From Tetrapyrgos nigripes (Eukaryota > Basidiomycota > Agaricomycetes > Agaricales > Campanellaceae): DNA of 64,000 nucleotides. The notes beneath the pieces were generated by a model. The model was not told the origin of the DNA. It did no database searches and was given only the letters and a program-made list of their open reading frames with translations. The stretch lies in the NCBI GenBank assembly GCA_013368315.1, contig JAACJM010000152.1, positions 124,001-188,000 of the forward strand, given 5' to 3'. Shown piece by piece: positions 41,629-54,642 of this stretch. Both the position numbers and the translations under genes were made by a program. Positions within the stretch are counted from its first letter, which is position 1. Each line of letters opens with the position of its first letter.

Positions 41629-44600
41629 TTAAGTTTGTGTTTCTTCTACACTTACACCAAAGACACCTATTACCATGGCTTTTACTTCCAGGCTATTCAA
41701 TACTTTGATGATGATGGTTTCCCGTTCATCATTTGTTGCTATATGCACCACTTGGTCTTGTAGGTCATTATGGTATTTTCTGGCTATTTCAGCCATCTTT
41801 TTTGAGTCTTTTTCATAGGCATTTCCAGATATGAAGTTTGCTTTGTCCAGTATTGGGTGGTCAGCTTTTCTTAGTGTGTAAATCAACTCTTTCAGTTTTG
41901 TCACTTTGGTTACTTGAATCCAATACCTTGATATGGTCTCTCCTTCGATTCAGTCTCTTGTCACTACAGAGAGCTGCAATTTCTGATGTCATTCTTGTTC
42001 AACATGGATCAGCTTTGTGGTGAGCATGTGTAGTTTCTTGATCTTTTCAGATTCTGGACCAATGGGTCATTGGCCATTTCTTCCAGGTCATTTTGGAGGT
42101 TCCAGATTTTACAGAGGGTTTTGGGAATTGCTGTTTTCATTCGGTTCTGGCAGATTTAACTACATCCTGCTTCCATTTATGTAGCAGTCTCTGTGCATTA
42201 TTATCTTGTGTGCACAACCCTATTGACAGTCTCTCAAGTTTTTGTTTGGTCTCAAGACTCTCAGAGAGTATTTTGTCTATAAAGTTTTTATCTTTTACCA
42301 AGTGTAGGGGGATGGACCAGCGTCCCCATCCAATATTTGGGGCATTTGGAGTTGTTACTTGTACTGATACTAGCTGGTGGTCAGTAAACCCAAGTCCACT
42401 CCCTTTGATTTTCCATTCTCTCGCTGTTTCCAATATATTTGGTTTCACATAGATCTGATCCAGGTGTGATTGTGAGCCTGTTGCAGATTGGAAAAAGGTG
42501 TACTGTTTTGTGGTGGGAAAAGTGTCTCTCCAACCATCCTTTAGGTTCAGCATTAATTTTAGGTCATCTAGGGTCGAGGGCGTCTACTGGTTCTGCTCTG
42601 GCACTGGCTTCAACTATATTAAAGTCACCTGCAACAATATCTGGTTTGTGTGTTCAGGGGTGCAATTCATAGTATTCTTGTATCTTTTCCCAGAACTTTT
42701 GGTTTGCTCCCCCATCATATTCTGTTACGGTTGGTGTGTATACTACCAAAGCTGTTAATTTATCTTGTAGATGCCACTTAGTAGTGACTTGTAAAGCTCA
42801 TCCAGGGATGATCTCTACAATTTGTACATCTTCCTTTGCTGTACATGTATGACGTTGGTTCAGGACAATTGCCACTCCCGCTGTGCTGGTAGGTTTTTCC
42901 AGGTGCAGTGAACAATGTATTACCAGCTGTTTGTGGATGTGTTCAAGTTTGATGGCTTTATCCTGTGTCAGGTGAGTTTCCTGTACCAAGAGTATTCCTA
43001 TCTTTTTGTCCCTCATAATCTGGTTTATGTGGTACCATTTATTAGCTGCGTGGCTACCTATTCCTCTCATTTTCAAAGAGGCAACTTTGACAGCAGCCTT
43101 TGTGTTCTTATTTGTGCAGCATCGTTCTCTTCTATTCAGCTGGGATCAAGATTGAGAAGTGGTATGTTGGCTAGGGGTTTGGTAGCCATGGTGTTGGAAG
43201 AGAAGGGAGTTTACTTTGTCTGCATTGTTATTTTGGGATTCGGGGGGTCTGTAGTGGTACCACCTGTCATTGTCAACTATAAAGCCAGTATCCACTGATA
43301 TCGTGGATTGACTATGTGGTAGAGTTTCAGTATTTATTGTTCCAATGGTATTTGGATTTGATGGTAAATATGTTTTGCCTGGTATGGTTTGTGGTTGGTG
43401 TCCACTGCCCCTGATATTGGGGTGCTGTCGAGTGTGATTTCAGGTGTCTAAGGATTCAATATGCTCTGGACTCAAAGGGCACATCCTAAACACATTAGGA
43501 TCTGATGAGTTACCTGTTCCTTCAACAGCATTGCCACTATTCTCCCCATACCTTTCATTGGAGTCACGACCAGTGGCAGAGGCAGAGACCCCTCTGGATA
43601 CAGGCAGGTTCAAGCTTACTGCTCTGTAACCTGGTGATGACAAGGTAAAAGTTGTGTGGTTTGGTATTGATAACTACAGCACCTGTCACATCAACTAGTG
43701 CTCTGGGGCTGCACGGTCTACCTTAGGTGTTACCCCTTGGTCCCTGACTACAGGAGAACTCTGCTCCTTGTGAAGGGGCACTGCCCTGTCATACTACACA
43801 GATATAGTTAGAATCTACTTGCTTTTCAGATCAGGACTTCTGCAAACTAAGCCCAGTGCGTGTCCATGCTGTTGTTAGGTACACAAGTTACCTTTGAGAC
43901 TCACATGGCTTTCCTGTCCTATCACTCTGGGTGATAGTCAGTATATGTGGGCTATATGAGGTGAGCATTCTCATGTTGGATCAGGATTTCTTACTTGATT
44001 GCTCTGATCAATGCCTACAACATGTAGGTGAGAGATGATTTAACTTCATTACTCTCTCCCAGGGAGTGTGGTGCCATAAGTATGTATATTAGAAGGATTT
44101 CTAGTGTAGGGCATAGTTTTGTAGTAGCGATTAAAAGAGAGGCTAAGACATGTGTTTGCCTCCTTGTTGACCTCCTCAGTTCCCTTGTGCTCTCATCCTG
44201 CGTCCATTTCCACGACCACAAGAGGTAGTGGTTGCGTCACTGTTGAGGTGCAGGTTTGGGCCAAGCCAGCCTGGATAGTTCGGTACAGGCACAGGCTGCT
44301 GGGGTGGTCAATGGAATTGCAGTGGGCACAACAGAAGGGTGGAGCACTTCTTCCAGTGCCATACAGGGAGGTGGGGAGGGTGAGAGAGCAAATGAGTTGA
44401 ACCCACTCCTCATAGTGAGCAGGAATGTGAGTGGGGGGTTCAATCACAATGTTCCAGTATACTCGGTAAACCCATCCTGGCCACCCATCGGGATAGCTGT
44501 GACTGCCACCATGTTGCTAACTACTTGTCCAAGATGGTCGGGAGGGATGTTTGAGGGGACCACATCTCTGTGGTTGTATAGGAACTGCTGGATTTGGTTG

Positions 44601-46365
44601 TTGCGTAGGGTTGCCTGGACAGTTTCCAGAACAATTTGACTATGGGCAGTCGTGTTTTGGAGTGTAAAATCATGAAGGGTTGTTGTGTAATGGGTAGGGG
44701 GTGGACGGTAGGGGAGTGTGATGAAGGAGCCATGTGAGGTGTTGTGGACTTGGTTTTGGTTTAGCATGTTTAGTTGTTGAAGCGAGGGACCTGTGACCAG
44801 GTAGTGGGTTGGGTGGGCACTAGGAGAGGCAGGATGAGGTGGCACTACAATGATAGATACGTTGGGATCACCAAGGACATCCCAGATGCCTGCTTCCATA
44901 ACTGATGCTACTACTGCAGGGTCTAGGCTATTGCGACCAAATGGTCTGGCAAGTACTGTGCCAAATTCCTGGACCCAGGTGTTCCATTCTGCAATTTGTT
45001 CTGGGTCCTGACCGAGTTGGACATTGCCAGAGTGAAAGCCCTGTGGTACAGGGGCATCAGAAGGGAGAGCATTTACAGCTCCAGGGGTGTAGTGCTGGGC
45101 AGTCGTTCCAGGTGCGCTGGGGATTGAGGTTGTCAGGGATGATCTACTGGGGGGGGAGATGTTGCTGTTGTTGGTGTCTGGGGGAAGTGGTTATGTTGGG
45201 GGTGTTCGTTTGACCAGTGGAAAGGGAGTCAAAGAAGCTCCCAGACAGGAAAGGAGATTGGCAATGGTTTTGGGTAGCTGGACCAGATGGAAGTCAGGTA
45301 AAGGTGAACAGGTAGTGTGGGTGTTTGGTCATGTCTGTATCAGCCCTTGGTCTTTTCGCCTGGCGCTGATTTTCATCTGCCAAGGTTGGTTGGGACTGTG
45401 AATGGGAGACATCTGATTGGCTGACCACTGTATGATGAGGTTGTGTGGGAAGTTGAGGTTGGATATGTGGAGGGAGTAGCTGGGATGGGTTTGTCACCAT
45501 GGTTTGGGGATGGTCAGGTGTACTGGTAACATTGACATTGCCTGTCCTTCTGTTAGTCAGTCCAGCTACTTCGGGGTCAAGATCCATGCGAGTAATAGGA
45601 CAGTGGGTTGGTTCCCCAACTGGTGAGTCAGTGTAGAGATCGTTGTTGTCATCGTCCATGGCACTTGACTCATTTTGGAAATGTTCCCTCCTCATGTTCG
45701 CTTCTCCTTCCAAAATATCATCCCAGTCTCTTGGGCTCACTAAGGTTGAAGTCATCGAGATACTGGGGGATGTGGTGACTGAAGGCAAGGTCAGGTTGGG
45801 GCTGGTATGGAATGGCAGAGGTGGGAAGGAATCTGCAGATGGGACTGGTTGTGTTGGGGGAGGAGGGTCAGAAGGGGACTGATTTTGTTGAGTATATGGG
45901 TTGAAACAACAGCCGTTTATGGGTACACTCCCCAAAATGATGGTCGTCCCTTTTTTCTTCTTGGACTGGACAGTGGTCCAGGTTCCCAACTCGTTTCCTA
46001 TGGGATTATCAGTAAGTTTGCTTCCAGGTGAGGATATTCAGTGGTAAATTTACCTTCACTCGCTCTGTCTGTTGGATCACCAAGGTCAATTGAGCTTGTT
46101 GGCATCAACATAGGGTGGCCAATTCAACTCAGGAATCACCCTCAGACTGTGTGGAGGCTGGGGCGGCATTCTTGCTGTCTCCAGAGGGAGACACGTGGTT
46201 GACAGTGGCAGTACCACTGGGGGCAGTGGAGTCAGGCGGGACAGAGGACTGGTTGTTAGCTTGAGATTGCATGATAGCGAGGAGAGTTTTGGTTCTGTGA
46301 GGAATGGGGTGTTTGCTTCGAATGGGGCCACTTTTAAAGGTTTCAAGCTTGCCTGGTAGTAGCAT
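41629..46365 (-). pseudogene. LINE retrotransposon without reverse transcriptase
   Basis: Read on the minus strand, ORF1 lies at about 46365-44193 in several frames. It has a Pro/Ser-rich N-terminal part (MGTWTTVQSKKKK at 45989) and a zinc knuckle (FCCAHCNSIDHPSSLC; Cys-x2-Cys-x4-His-x4-Cys). The endonuclease follows from 43076: ILLVQETHLTQDK, GDFN about 42620, SHLDQIYVKP, and GFTDHQLVSV. Then comes the linker that precedes the RT in such elements (MAEIARKYHNDLQ, about 41800). The frame stops at 41629 and no RT motif follows. A TGA at 42798-42800 (IIPG.ALQV) sits where Arg is expected. The zinc knuckle and endonuclease type fit fungal Tad/I-like LINEs. Loss of the 3' part is unusual, since LINEs normally lose the 5' part. 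Confidence 0.75.
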
Positions 46366-48000
46366 ATAGTCTTCAGGATAGAGTGTATTATTGAGGTGGC
46401 AGGGCCAAGGTTTGGGGAATTGAAAAGATTTTCAGGTGATTTTAGAGCCAGGGAAGCGATGGTTAGTAGGCGGGGGGCTCAGTAAAGGTGTGAGCATGTG
46501 GATTTCAGGGTTTTGGTAGGGGTGGAAATTGCTGGGCTGGCATTACTGGGCTTTCCAATTTCTTGGGCAATTGAGTTCAGAAAGTCTCAGGTGTTGGTGG
46601 GAGCATGGAGGGGTAGGAGACAGTCGGTCAATGTGAAGGGTTTTGGCTAGTCCTACAGGTAATCCGCATCCTTCTTTGCGAGGAGAGAGCGCCACAGGGC
46701 GAGAGAGTCTCCTGTTGACCTTTAGTGAGAAGGACAGATGCTTTGCAGTGTACATACGTCTGTGGTTTTGGTCCAGGTCAAGGAAGGCTGGATTTCAGTG
46801 ACACATCAGCACACAGACCAGCATGGGCCAGTCTCTCAGAACGCTCTGCACAGACATTACTACAGGCAACATTGAGTTTTGTAGCAGCTAATGGAGGCAG
46901 TTGGTTTTTCTCAAGGGGATGTGCAAAAGAGAAGAGACTCAGAGAGCTCTCCTGTACATAGCACACTGCTATATTCCTTGTCCTTGCCACTCTTTCTGTG
47001 TAGGAAAGCATGGGAAAACCCTGGCCAGATGGTGGTTCAAGTTCAAGGAGCCCCCCAAGACCTGCTCTTCCATGTTATAATCCTCCTCCTCCACTTCGAG
47101 GTTATGGGATGTATATAGGCCTTGGAAATGCCCAGGTGAGAGTCTATGTATGTGTACTATGGTATTGAACAGTATGTTACTGTCTACCACCCTGACACAC
47201 TAGGGCTGTGCACCGTCCAGTATTACTGGTATGCCTGTATTTTGTACTGGGTCAATACTGGTTGAAAAAATCATATACAGTACGGTACGGGTATAGGTAC
47301 AGCAGTATTATGGTCAGTACAGGTTTACGGTGTAGAATATATATTTTACTCACTATCCTATATATTAAGATAGGACGGGCCTGGGAACAAACAATATTTA
47401 CATAATCATTACTAAGCAAGCTTTCAGCGGAAACAGCTGCCCAGATGGCGTTTATTGCCGCCGGTAATTTCCGTTCGCGCCATGCAATCTCATGCGATCC
47501 AGTTTCATTAACTTACAACTTTAACTTACAATGCGAAAGCCAAACTTTTGCCTCATGTCCGCAAGCTTTTGTGTTTATATAACGTGACTTCAACACTTTT
47601 TGTGTCTTCTGCTTCACTTCAACTTTGCATCCACAGCCATTTGAGTTACCTGAGAGACCCAACTACAGTACATGTAAGGCTGATTTAAAAATCAACTTGA
47701 GTGCCACAATTACTGACTCTATGCATCCCAGAGGTGCATTTTCAATGTGAATATTGCATTTTGTTTTTGTTTCTGTTTCTGTTTCTTTTTTTCTGATTTC
47801 TTCTCATGAAACTGAAAAAATCAGTAAGGGAAACCCCACCAAATACTCCCCAGGGTGCATTTTCAATGTGAATAATGCCTTTCTTTTTCTTTCTCTGATT
47901 TCTTCCCATGACACTGAACAAATCAATAAGGGAAACCCCACCAAATACTTCCCAGAGGCATCACAATGCTCAGTGTGAAAGAGAAAGGAATGCACGCGTC

Positions 48001-51000
48001 ATGGACAGCCCTGAGGCAAGACGTGTACCTCAACATGACATGGCTCCAGTCCCCTTCAATTTGAATCAAGGTCCTGCTCAGCCTTACAATCCAGCTCAAG
48101 AAGACCCATTCCAAGTGGTTAATTATGGTGGTAATCAGTATCAGCTAACTCAGGGCATTGCTGCACAGCTCCAAAATTTGCCACCAATGCCAGGCCCAAG
48201 TAGAGCAGGTAGAAGACCCCATCAACAGGTGAGCTTTCTTAGAAATTGTAAATATTTATATGAAATGACTGATTATTCCTCATTTCTCTACTACATAAGA
48301 ATCCTCTGGCAGGGCCATCAAATCAAATGCAACTGCTGATAGACAAGTAAGTTTTTTCTGTTCAAATATTACATAGGAAAATACTACATAGGATACTTTC
48401 TTATATGAATTATCTTAGAACTATGCAGATAGGTTTCAAAATTTGCCAGCTAATCTCTGCAACCAGCTTGCAAATCTTCCCACTCATCCACTACCTCTGC
48501 CAGGTCGTGGTCGTCCCCGCGGCTGAGGTAGAGGTAGAGGTAGAGGTCAGGCTCAGGGAACAGCTCACATTGAAGACCCTCTCATGCCTCCTGCACCTCA
48601 ACATGAACCTCAACCTGGGCCAGAACCTGAAGGCAACATAGATGATCCTGCTCTATTTGAGCCACCAGTTGATCCATCTCAAGAATTTGAAGAGATTCCT
48701 GAAATTCCAATTGATCAGCTACCTCTGGCACTTCGTCCCATTATTGAAGAGGAGGATTATGACTGGTATTTCATGGGTGGATTTACAGAAGTCTGTCCCA
48801 AGTGCAAGGCTCTTCATTGGGATTGTGAGAAATTAACAAAGTCAACTATCCATGAGCTTAAATTTGGTTCCTGTTGTCTTCAAGGAAAAGTAGTACTTCC
48901 CAAGTTGCAGAAGCCTCCTCCTGAGCTTCAGAAGCTATATGATGGGACAAGCCATGACTCTAAACATTTTTTGGACAATATCCGCAGCTATAATTCAGCT
49001 TTTGCTTTTGTATCACTTGGACTCAAAACAAACAGTCAAAATGATCCTGAAATGCCTACATCTGGAGCACACTATTACAAAATCAAAGGAGAGCTCTGGC
49101 ACTCAATGGGCTCTCTATTGCCAGAGACAGGACAAAATCCTGTATATGCCCAGTTATATATTGTAGCTCCTCAGGATGCAATTCAGCAGCGATTGAAAAA
49201 CAATGCAAATTGTGGGACTGGATTGCATGCAACCATCATGCAGGAAGTTTCTGATATGCTGCATCGACACAATGGATTTGTGACACTATACAAGTCTGCA
49301 TATCAGCGTGTTAGAGAGCTGCAGACAAATAATCCAGAGAATATTCAGAATATCACTATTAAACTCCACTTTAATTTTGGCCAGGATCCCAGAACTCATA
49401 ATTTACCTACAGTTGATGAAGTGGCTATTCTCTTACCCGGAAGGAAAGAAGTGACAGACCACAGAGATATCATTTTGCATACACAAGCAGGGTCTCTGAA
49501 ACGTTTGTATGAGACCAATCCAGCCTATATGGCATTGCATTACTGTAGTATTTCGACCACATGAATGCGTAACGCATCACAGGGCCCCTCGGACAGGGTC
49601 AATTTGGTATTGTGTCACGCATCACAGAGACATTTATGAGTGCTTTATTACCGAAAAAGGGCCGTGGGAGGGCCGGCTTCTCTGGCAACCTGCCTAATAT
49701 AGTAAATTGTTCATGTCATGTCACGTCACGCACCAAAGTAGCCGTTCATATGGTCAAAATAATACAGTATGTGTTACTCTTTCCAAGGGGAGAATTGGGT
49801 TGGCATCCAAAACTCAAACTATCACAAGAGTACTTAGATGCAAATAATATCACTGTTGATGAAGGTGCAGTTGATCGGGAGGAGGACTTGGAAGATCCAG
49901 AAGCAGCAACCTCTGGATCAAGAAAGAGGAAGCAAATGTATGTGACACAGTTGGAGTATTATGCATATCGTATACACAAGAGAACATCTTTAGATGAGTC
50001 AGATCATATGTTTAGAGCAGGTCTTCTCTTTCAACAATTTGTTGTGGATGCCTGGGCTCAAACTGAGCAAAGTAGATTGTGGTTTTTGCATCTCAATCAA
50101 GCCAAACTTAGATCAGAGGTTTATAATGGATTGGTGGATGCTATGAACAATGGAGATGTTAATTTGGAAAATGTGGGTCAGAAGTATATTTTGCCATCTA
50201 CACATATAGGGAGTTCCCGGCATATGTTTCAACTTTATCAGGATTCAATTGCTTTGGCACGGCATTTTTCAAAACCAGACTTTTTCCTTACAATCACAGC
50301 AAATCCAAATTGTGAGGAAATCAAAAGTGCATTAGAACCAGGTCAGACATATCTGCAAAGGCCAGATTTGGTTGCATGAGTCTTTAGAGAGAAATTGAGA
50401 ATGGTTCTGAAAGATATACAAGAGAAAGGGATTCTGGACAAATGTGTTGGTTATGTATATACCATTGAATTCCAGAAGAGAGGACTGCCACATGCACATA
50501 TTCTGATATTTCTGTCACCTGAAGCAAGAATCCGTGACCCTCATATGATTGACAAAGTTATCTCTGCTCAGCTGCCAGATAAGGACACAAATCCCACTCT
50601 ATTTGAGTTAGTGACAAGCCATATGATACATGGGCCCTGTGGTGTCCACAATCCAGATGCACCCTGTATGAAGCATGGCAAATGTACCAAGGGATTCCCT
50701 AAACCTTTTGTTAGTGAAACAGCACTCTCTGAAGATGGGTACACTACTTATGCATGACCTGACAATGGCTGCTATTTCATGAAAAAGGTCAATGGTCGGG
50801 ATGTTAAAGTAGACAATCAATGGGTGGTGCCTTACAATGCCTGGATATTAATGCAGCTTAAATGCCATGCAAATCTGGAGTGTTGCATGTCTGTCAAGGC
50901 ATTCAAGTATATTCACAAGTATATCTATAAAGGACATGACAAGACCACTATGTCATTTGGAGAGGCAATAGATGAGATCAAGCAATATGCAGAAGCCTGC

Positions 51001-53385
51001 TACATTTCCTGTGCAGAAGCCATCTGGAGATTGATGCATTATGAGATGCATGGAGGAATACCCAATGTGGTTCAGTTGTCTCTTCACACAGAGAGAGAGC
51101 AGATGGTTGTTTTTCATGAAGAGCAAGGAGCTCATGATATTCTCAACCAGGCTCAGAAGCAGAAGACAACACTTATGGGATGGTTTGAAGCAAATGCAGA
51201 TGAGAAGAAGACTGCAGAGGAGCATCCACACGAAGCACCCTCTATCAGAACTTTCCACAAAAATTTGTATGGGTGAAGACAACAAAGAAGTGGAAACCTA
51301 GAGAGAAAGGTTTTGCAATAGGGCGAATGTATTTTGTCCATCCCTCTGCAGGTGAACGCTTCTACTTGCGACTATTGCTAACAGTGGTCACTGGGGCTGT
51401 GTCTTTTGAAGATTTGCATACAACTGACACCAATGAGCCTGATCCAGACAGGCCAGGCTACAACAAAAGAAAAGTATGGTCAACCTTCTGAGAGGCTTGC
51501 TTGGCACGAGGGCTTTTAGAAGATGATGGTGAATGGCGGCAATGCCTAGAGCAAGCAAAGGTGGTTCAAACAGGTTCACAGTTAAGATCACTGTTTGCAA
51601 CTATCCTTAAAGATTGTGTTCCATCACAGCCTGAAGTGCTTTGGGAAGAGTTCAAGGTATACATTTGTGATGACATCCAACACCTACTCATTAGTAAGGG
51701 CATAGTGGCCAATCCTAATGAAGAAGACATTTATAACTATGGTCTTTATCTTATTGATAAGGTTTTATTTCATGGAGGCATAAATGAGGGATTGAGAAAC
51801 TCAAAATTTTCTTCCATGCCTAAACCAAACTATGAGCGGTGGGAACAGCTTGAAGGAAATTGGTTAATTGTAGAGCAGTTAGCATATGATCCTGAGGAAG
51901 AGAGACAAAAGGCTCAAGAAAATATCAGCAAGTTGAATGCAGAGCAATCTGCTGCTTTTGAGGAGATCTGGAAGTCAGTGATGGATAATGATCCCAAATT
52001 ATTCTTTCTGCATGGCCCAGCTGGGACTGGAAAGACATTCTGTTACAATACTCTGTGTTATGCCCTTCGTGCAGAGAAGAAGATTGTCCTTTGTGTTGCC
52101 TCATCAGGCATTGCAGCATTACTTTTGATTGGTGGTCGCACAGCACACTCAACTTTTAAGATACCAATTGAAATCCATGAGGGGAAATTATGTTCAGTGA
52201 AAAAGCAGAGCCTTTTGGGAGAAATTTTTTGCAAAGTTGATCTGATTATCTGGGATGAGGTGCCCATGCAGGATCGCTTTTGTCAGGAAGCTGTAGACCT
52301 CACTTTGCGGGATATACGGTCAAAGCCAGATAAGCTATTTGGAGGCATCACTGTTGTTTTTGGTGGTGATTTTCAGCAAATTCTTCCAGTAGTCAAGAAA
52401 GGCACAGCTGAACAGATTATTGGCCAGTGTATCCAAAGGTCATATATTTGGAAGGATATCCAAATTCTCCACCTGAAACACAACAAGAGGTTGGACAGTA
52501 GCTCTGAAGAGGACAGACAATATGCAAAATGGCTTCTTGATATTGGGCATGGCCGCAATCATTGTCCTGATCCTAACTTTGAAGTTCAACTGGATCCATG
52601 GATGAAATGTGGAGATACACCTGAGTCATTAGTGGCAGCAATCTATCCAGGCCTACAAACCATCAATCCAGCTTCTATGGAATCTGATGATTGGTTTCTC
52701 AAGCGGACCATATTTTCAGCTAGAAATGATAGTGTAGATGAGCTAAACCAACAATGCCTCAATATGCTTCAAGGAGATGAATTAACATATCTCAGTGCTG
52801 ATTCTGCATTTTCAGAGGGTGACTTCAATTATCCAATAGAATATCTGAACTCAATCAAAGGTTCAGGTCTTCCACTGTCAAATCTCAAACTGAAAGTTGG
52901 TGCTCCAATTATGATCTTGCGGAATCTGGATCCATCAAATGGAGTTTGCAATGGCACCAGAGCTGTGGTCACTGCAGCAAACATGCATGTCTTAGAGGCA
53001 AGGATCATTGGTGGGGATCACACTGGCAAAAAGATTTTCATACCTCGCCTGAATATTGAACCTGGGAACCTGGATCTCCCATTTACACTGAGGCGTCGTC
53101 AGTTTCCAGTTCGCCTTGCCTTTGCAATGTCTATCAACAAATCTCAAGGGCAATCTGTGGATCATGTGGGGTTAGACTTACGGATATCAGTTTTTACTCA
53201 TGGCCAGTTGTATGTGGCCCTATCAAGGTGCACTTCAAGTCAGCAAGTAAAGGTACTATTTGGAGAAGGTAAGTATTGCTGGACACTGCATATAAATGAA
53301 CTGACACTGACTATGCATTGCAGATAATAGAGACTGTAAGACTTATAACATAGTTTATAAAAGTGTACTATTGACATCACCATAA
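48001..53385 (+). pseudogene. Helitron Rep/helicase gene, interrupted
   Basis: Exon 1 starts at the ATG at 48001 and ends at 48228; introns follow to about 48420. The Rep part has FFLTITANPNCEE, the HUH motif GLPHAHIL (about 50490), and the tyrosine region KYIHKYIYKG (about 50910). The Pif1-family helicase has GPAGTGKT (about 52016), LIIWDEVPM, GGDFQQILPVV, and YVALSRCTS. A 55-nt intron (53269-53323) gives a normal end, with stop at 53383-53385. Breaks: a MITE at 49543-49767, a frameshift near 51220, and TGA codons at 48524, 50377, 50755 and 51489. In each of the four TGA cases the conserved residue is Arg or Arg is expected from context. The protein cannot be made from this copy. Confidence 0.9.
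49543..49767. mobile_element. 225-bp TA-flanked MITE in the Helitron Rep gene
   Basis: TA is duplicated at 49541-49542 and 49768-49769. The ends are inverted: CTGTAGTATTTCGACCACAT at the left, CTGTATTATTTTGACCATAT read inwards from the right. TA duplication and CTGTA ends point to the Tc1/mariner-pogo group. Removing the element plus one TA brings the conserved ALHY and VLLFPRGELGWHP parts of the Rep frame directly together in frame. Confidence 0.92.
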
Positions 53386-53529
53386 CTACTATGCTTTGTA
53401 CTTTGATTGAGCTCTGAACATGAAACTTATTTTATTTTGTTGTTCAATGATGAATTTCTTTTTACAGTGGAATGGAGGTGCGTAGCACCGACTCTTAGTG
53501 GAATGGAGGCACGACAGCGCCGACTAGCG

Positions 53530-53605
53530 GGGGTTTGGGGGTGCAGCCCCCTACAAGCTGTCGACTCATGCTGGAGGAGTGGAGCGAGCGAAGCGAGCCT
53601 CCATG
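53530..53605 (+). other. GC-rich hairpins at the Helitron 3' side
   Basis: GGGGG-TGCAG-CCCCC (53537-53551) forms a perfect 5-bp stem, followed by a GGAGG..CCTCC pair (53573-53602) enclosing GCGAGCGAAGCGAGC. Helitrons end in a hairpin shortly before CTRR. Neither hairpin is followed at once by CTRR-T, so the true end remains open. Confidence 0.5.
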
Positions 53606-54642
53606 ACAAAGGCATGGGTCGTAAAGCTTGTTGTCATGAAGTGAGGGCCTCTAGCACCTCTTCTGCCATCATATGAGACATCTCCATCCATATCAGACGG
53701 TAAGTACATGTTACTGGTCGTCTGTAGGTGGTTTGCTTACCTTTTTGGTCTTTATGACATCTAAGTAAGTGGTCATTACCCTTGCTTTGACCGCCATTTT
53801 GGCATAAATTCATCCAGATGAGGGTAGCAAGCTTGGATTCAGTATGGAATTGGACAGTTTTGGATAGCGGTTGACGCTTTTGGGCAAGAATTCAGCAAAA
53901 AAAGGTGAGCAATTTATTGGCCGAGACATTATCAAACCCGTACAACGGCAGTACCAAATACAGCCATACAAATTTGGTCAAATGACTTTTACAGTACAGG
54001 CCCGTACTATCATATGCTACCCGTACAAACCGTATGATTACGGTACAGCGCGCAGCCCTACGATGCACTTTGTTGATCAACCAAGACGTGTAACCGACGC
54101 ATCGATGCCTGATTACATAATACACTTCGGTGAGCTTTACCGTGTCCATCTTTATCGCTCAATAGCTTCTCGAGACTCCCAGCCGAGCTCGTTAAAATTT
54201 CAGGCATCATTCTTTGCGGGCGTCTGAATGGATGTACAATAAGAAATTTTGTTTCTGTAGTATTTCAATGGTTATTATTGGCCTGAAGTATAGATTCCTA
54301 TGTACAAAATACAGATTTTTTATTTTAGCAAGATTGCGGTATACTTAAGACATTTTTTCATGAAGAGCCGGAGACGTCCCATGAGCAGACGAAAAAGGTA
54401 TTGAGCATCACGGGTTTGCGATAGGGGTTTTCTGATGGGAAGCTTAGTAAGCGTCCGCGCCAGGCTCTTAATCTGATTCTTCTAATCACGAGAAATATTA
54501 TATTTATCTACATATGCAGGGAGAGTGTGTCTTCGGGGTCCAACTCATTGCCAATCAAACGCGGATCGCTTAATGAGCGAGGCCGGTTTCCATAGTATGA
54601 AGTGGTTGTGGGCCAGCGCTGAAGCGTGGCGAATACGAGGCC

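Larger units (their letters stand above)
47356..53650 (+). mobile_element. Helitron, about 6.3 kb, decayed
   Basis: The 5' end TCCTATATATTAAGATAGGA follows an A, as expected for a Helitron inserting between A and T. The element encodes a Rep-helicase protein and ends beyond 53385 in GC-rich hairpins. The exact 3' CTRR end was not identified, so the right limit is approximate. It lies inside the TAGGGCTG-bounded DNA. Confidence 0.8.
47201..54060. mobile_element. Inverted TAGGGCTG repeats flanking the Helitron
   Basis: The left end is TAGGGCTGTGCACCGT with GTAC-rich DNA (GTACGGTACGGGTATAGGTA). The right end, read inwards from 54060, is TAGGGCTGCGCGCTGT with similar ACGGTTTGTACGGGTA sequence. 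The pair suggests a DNA transposon into which the Helitron inserted. Its own transposase is not seen, and target duplication is not evident. Confidence 0.5.
41150..54642. mobile_element. Composite block bounded by inverted 45-bp GGCCTCGTA repeats
   Basis: The left boundary reads GGCCTCGTACTCGCCACGC. The right boundary, read inwards from 54642, is GGCCTCGTATTCGCCACGC, followed in both by a GCGNTGGCCCACA and TTCATA segment. This pair could be the terminal repeats of one 13.5-kb element holding a LINE remnant and a Helitron, or two separate solo ends. No target duplication is visible at the outer edges. Confidence 0.45.

Noticed and set aside
46543..47190. Small minus-strand frames upstream of the LINE
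   Set aside because: No motif; probably 5' untranslated or unrelated DNA.
22645..51491. TGA read as arginine (codon reassignment)
   Set aside because: Host genes here (HNH, CFEM, membrane protein) end in conventional stops including TGA-free interiors, and the same elements also have frameshifts and insertions. CpG decay explains the pattern better.
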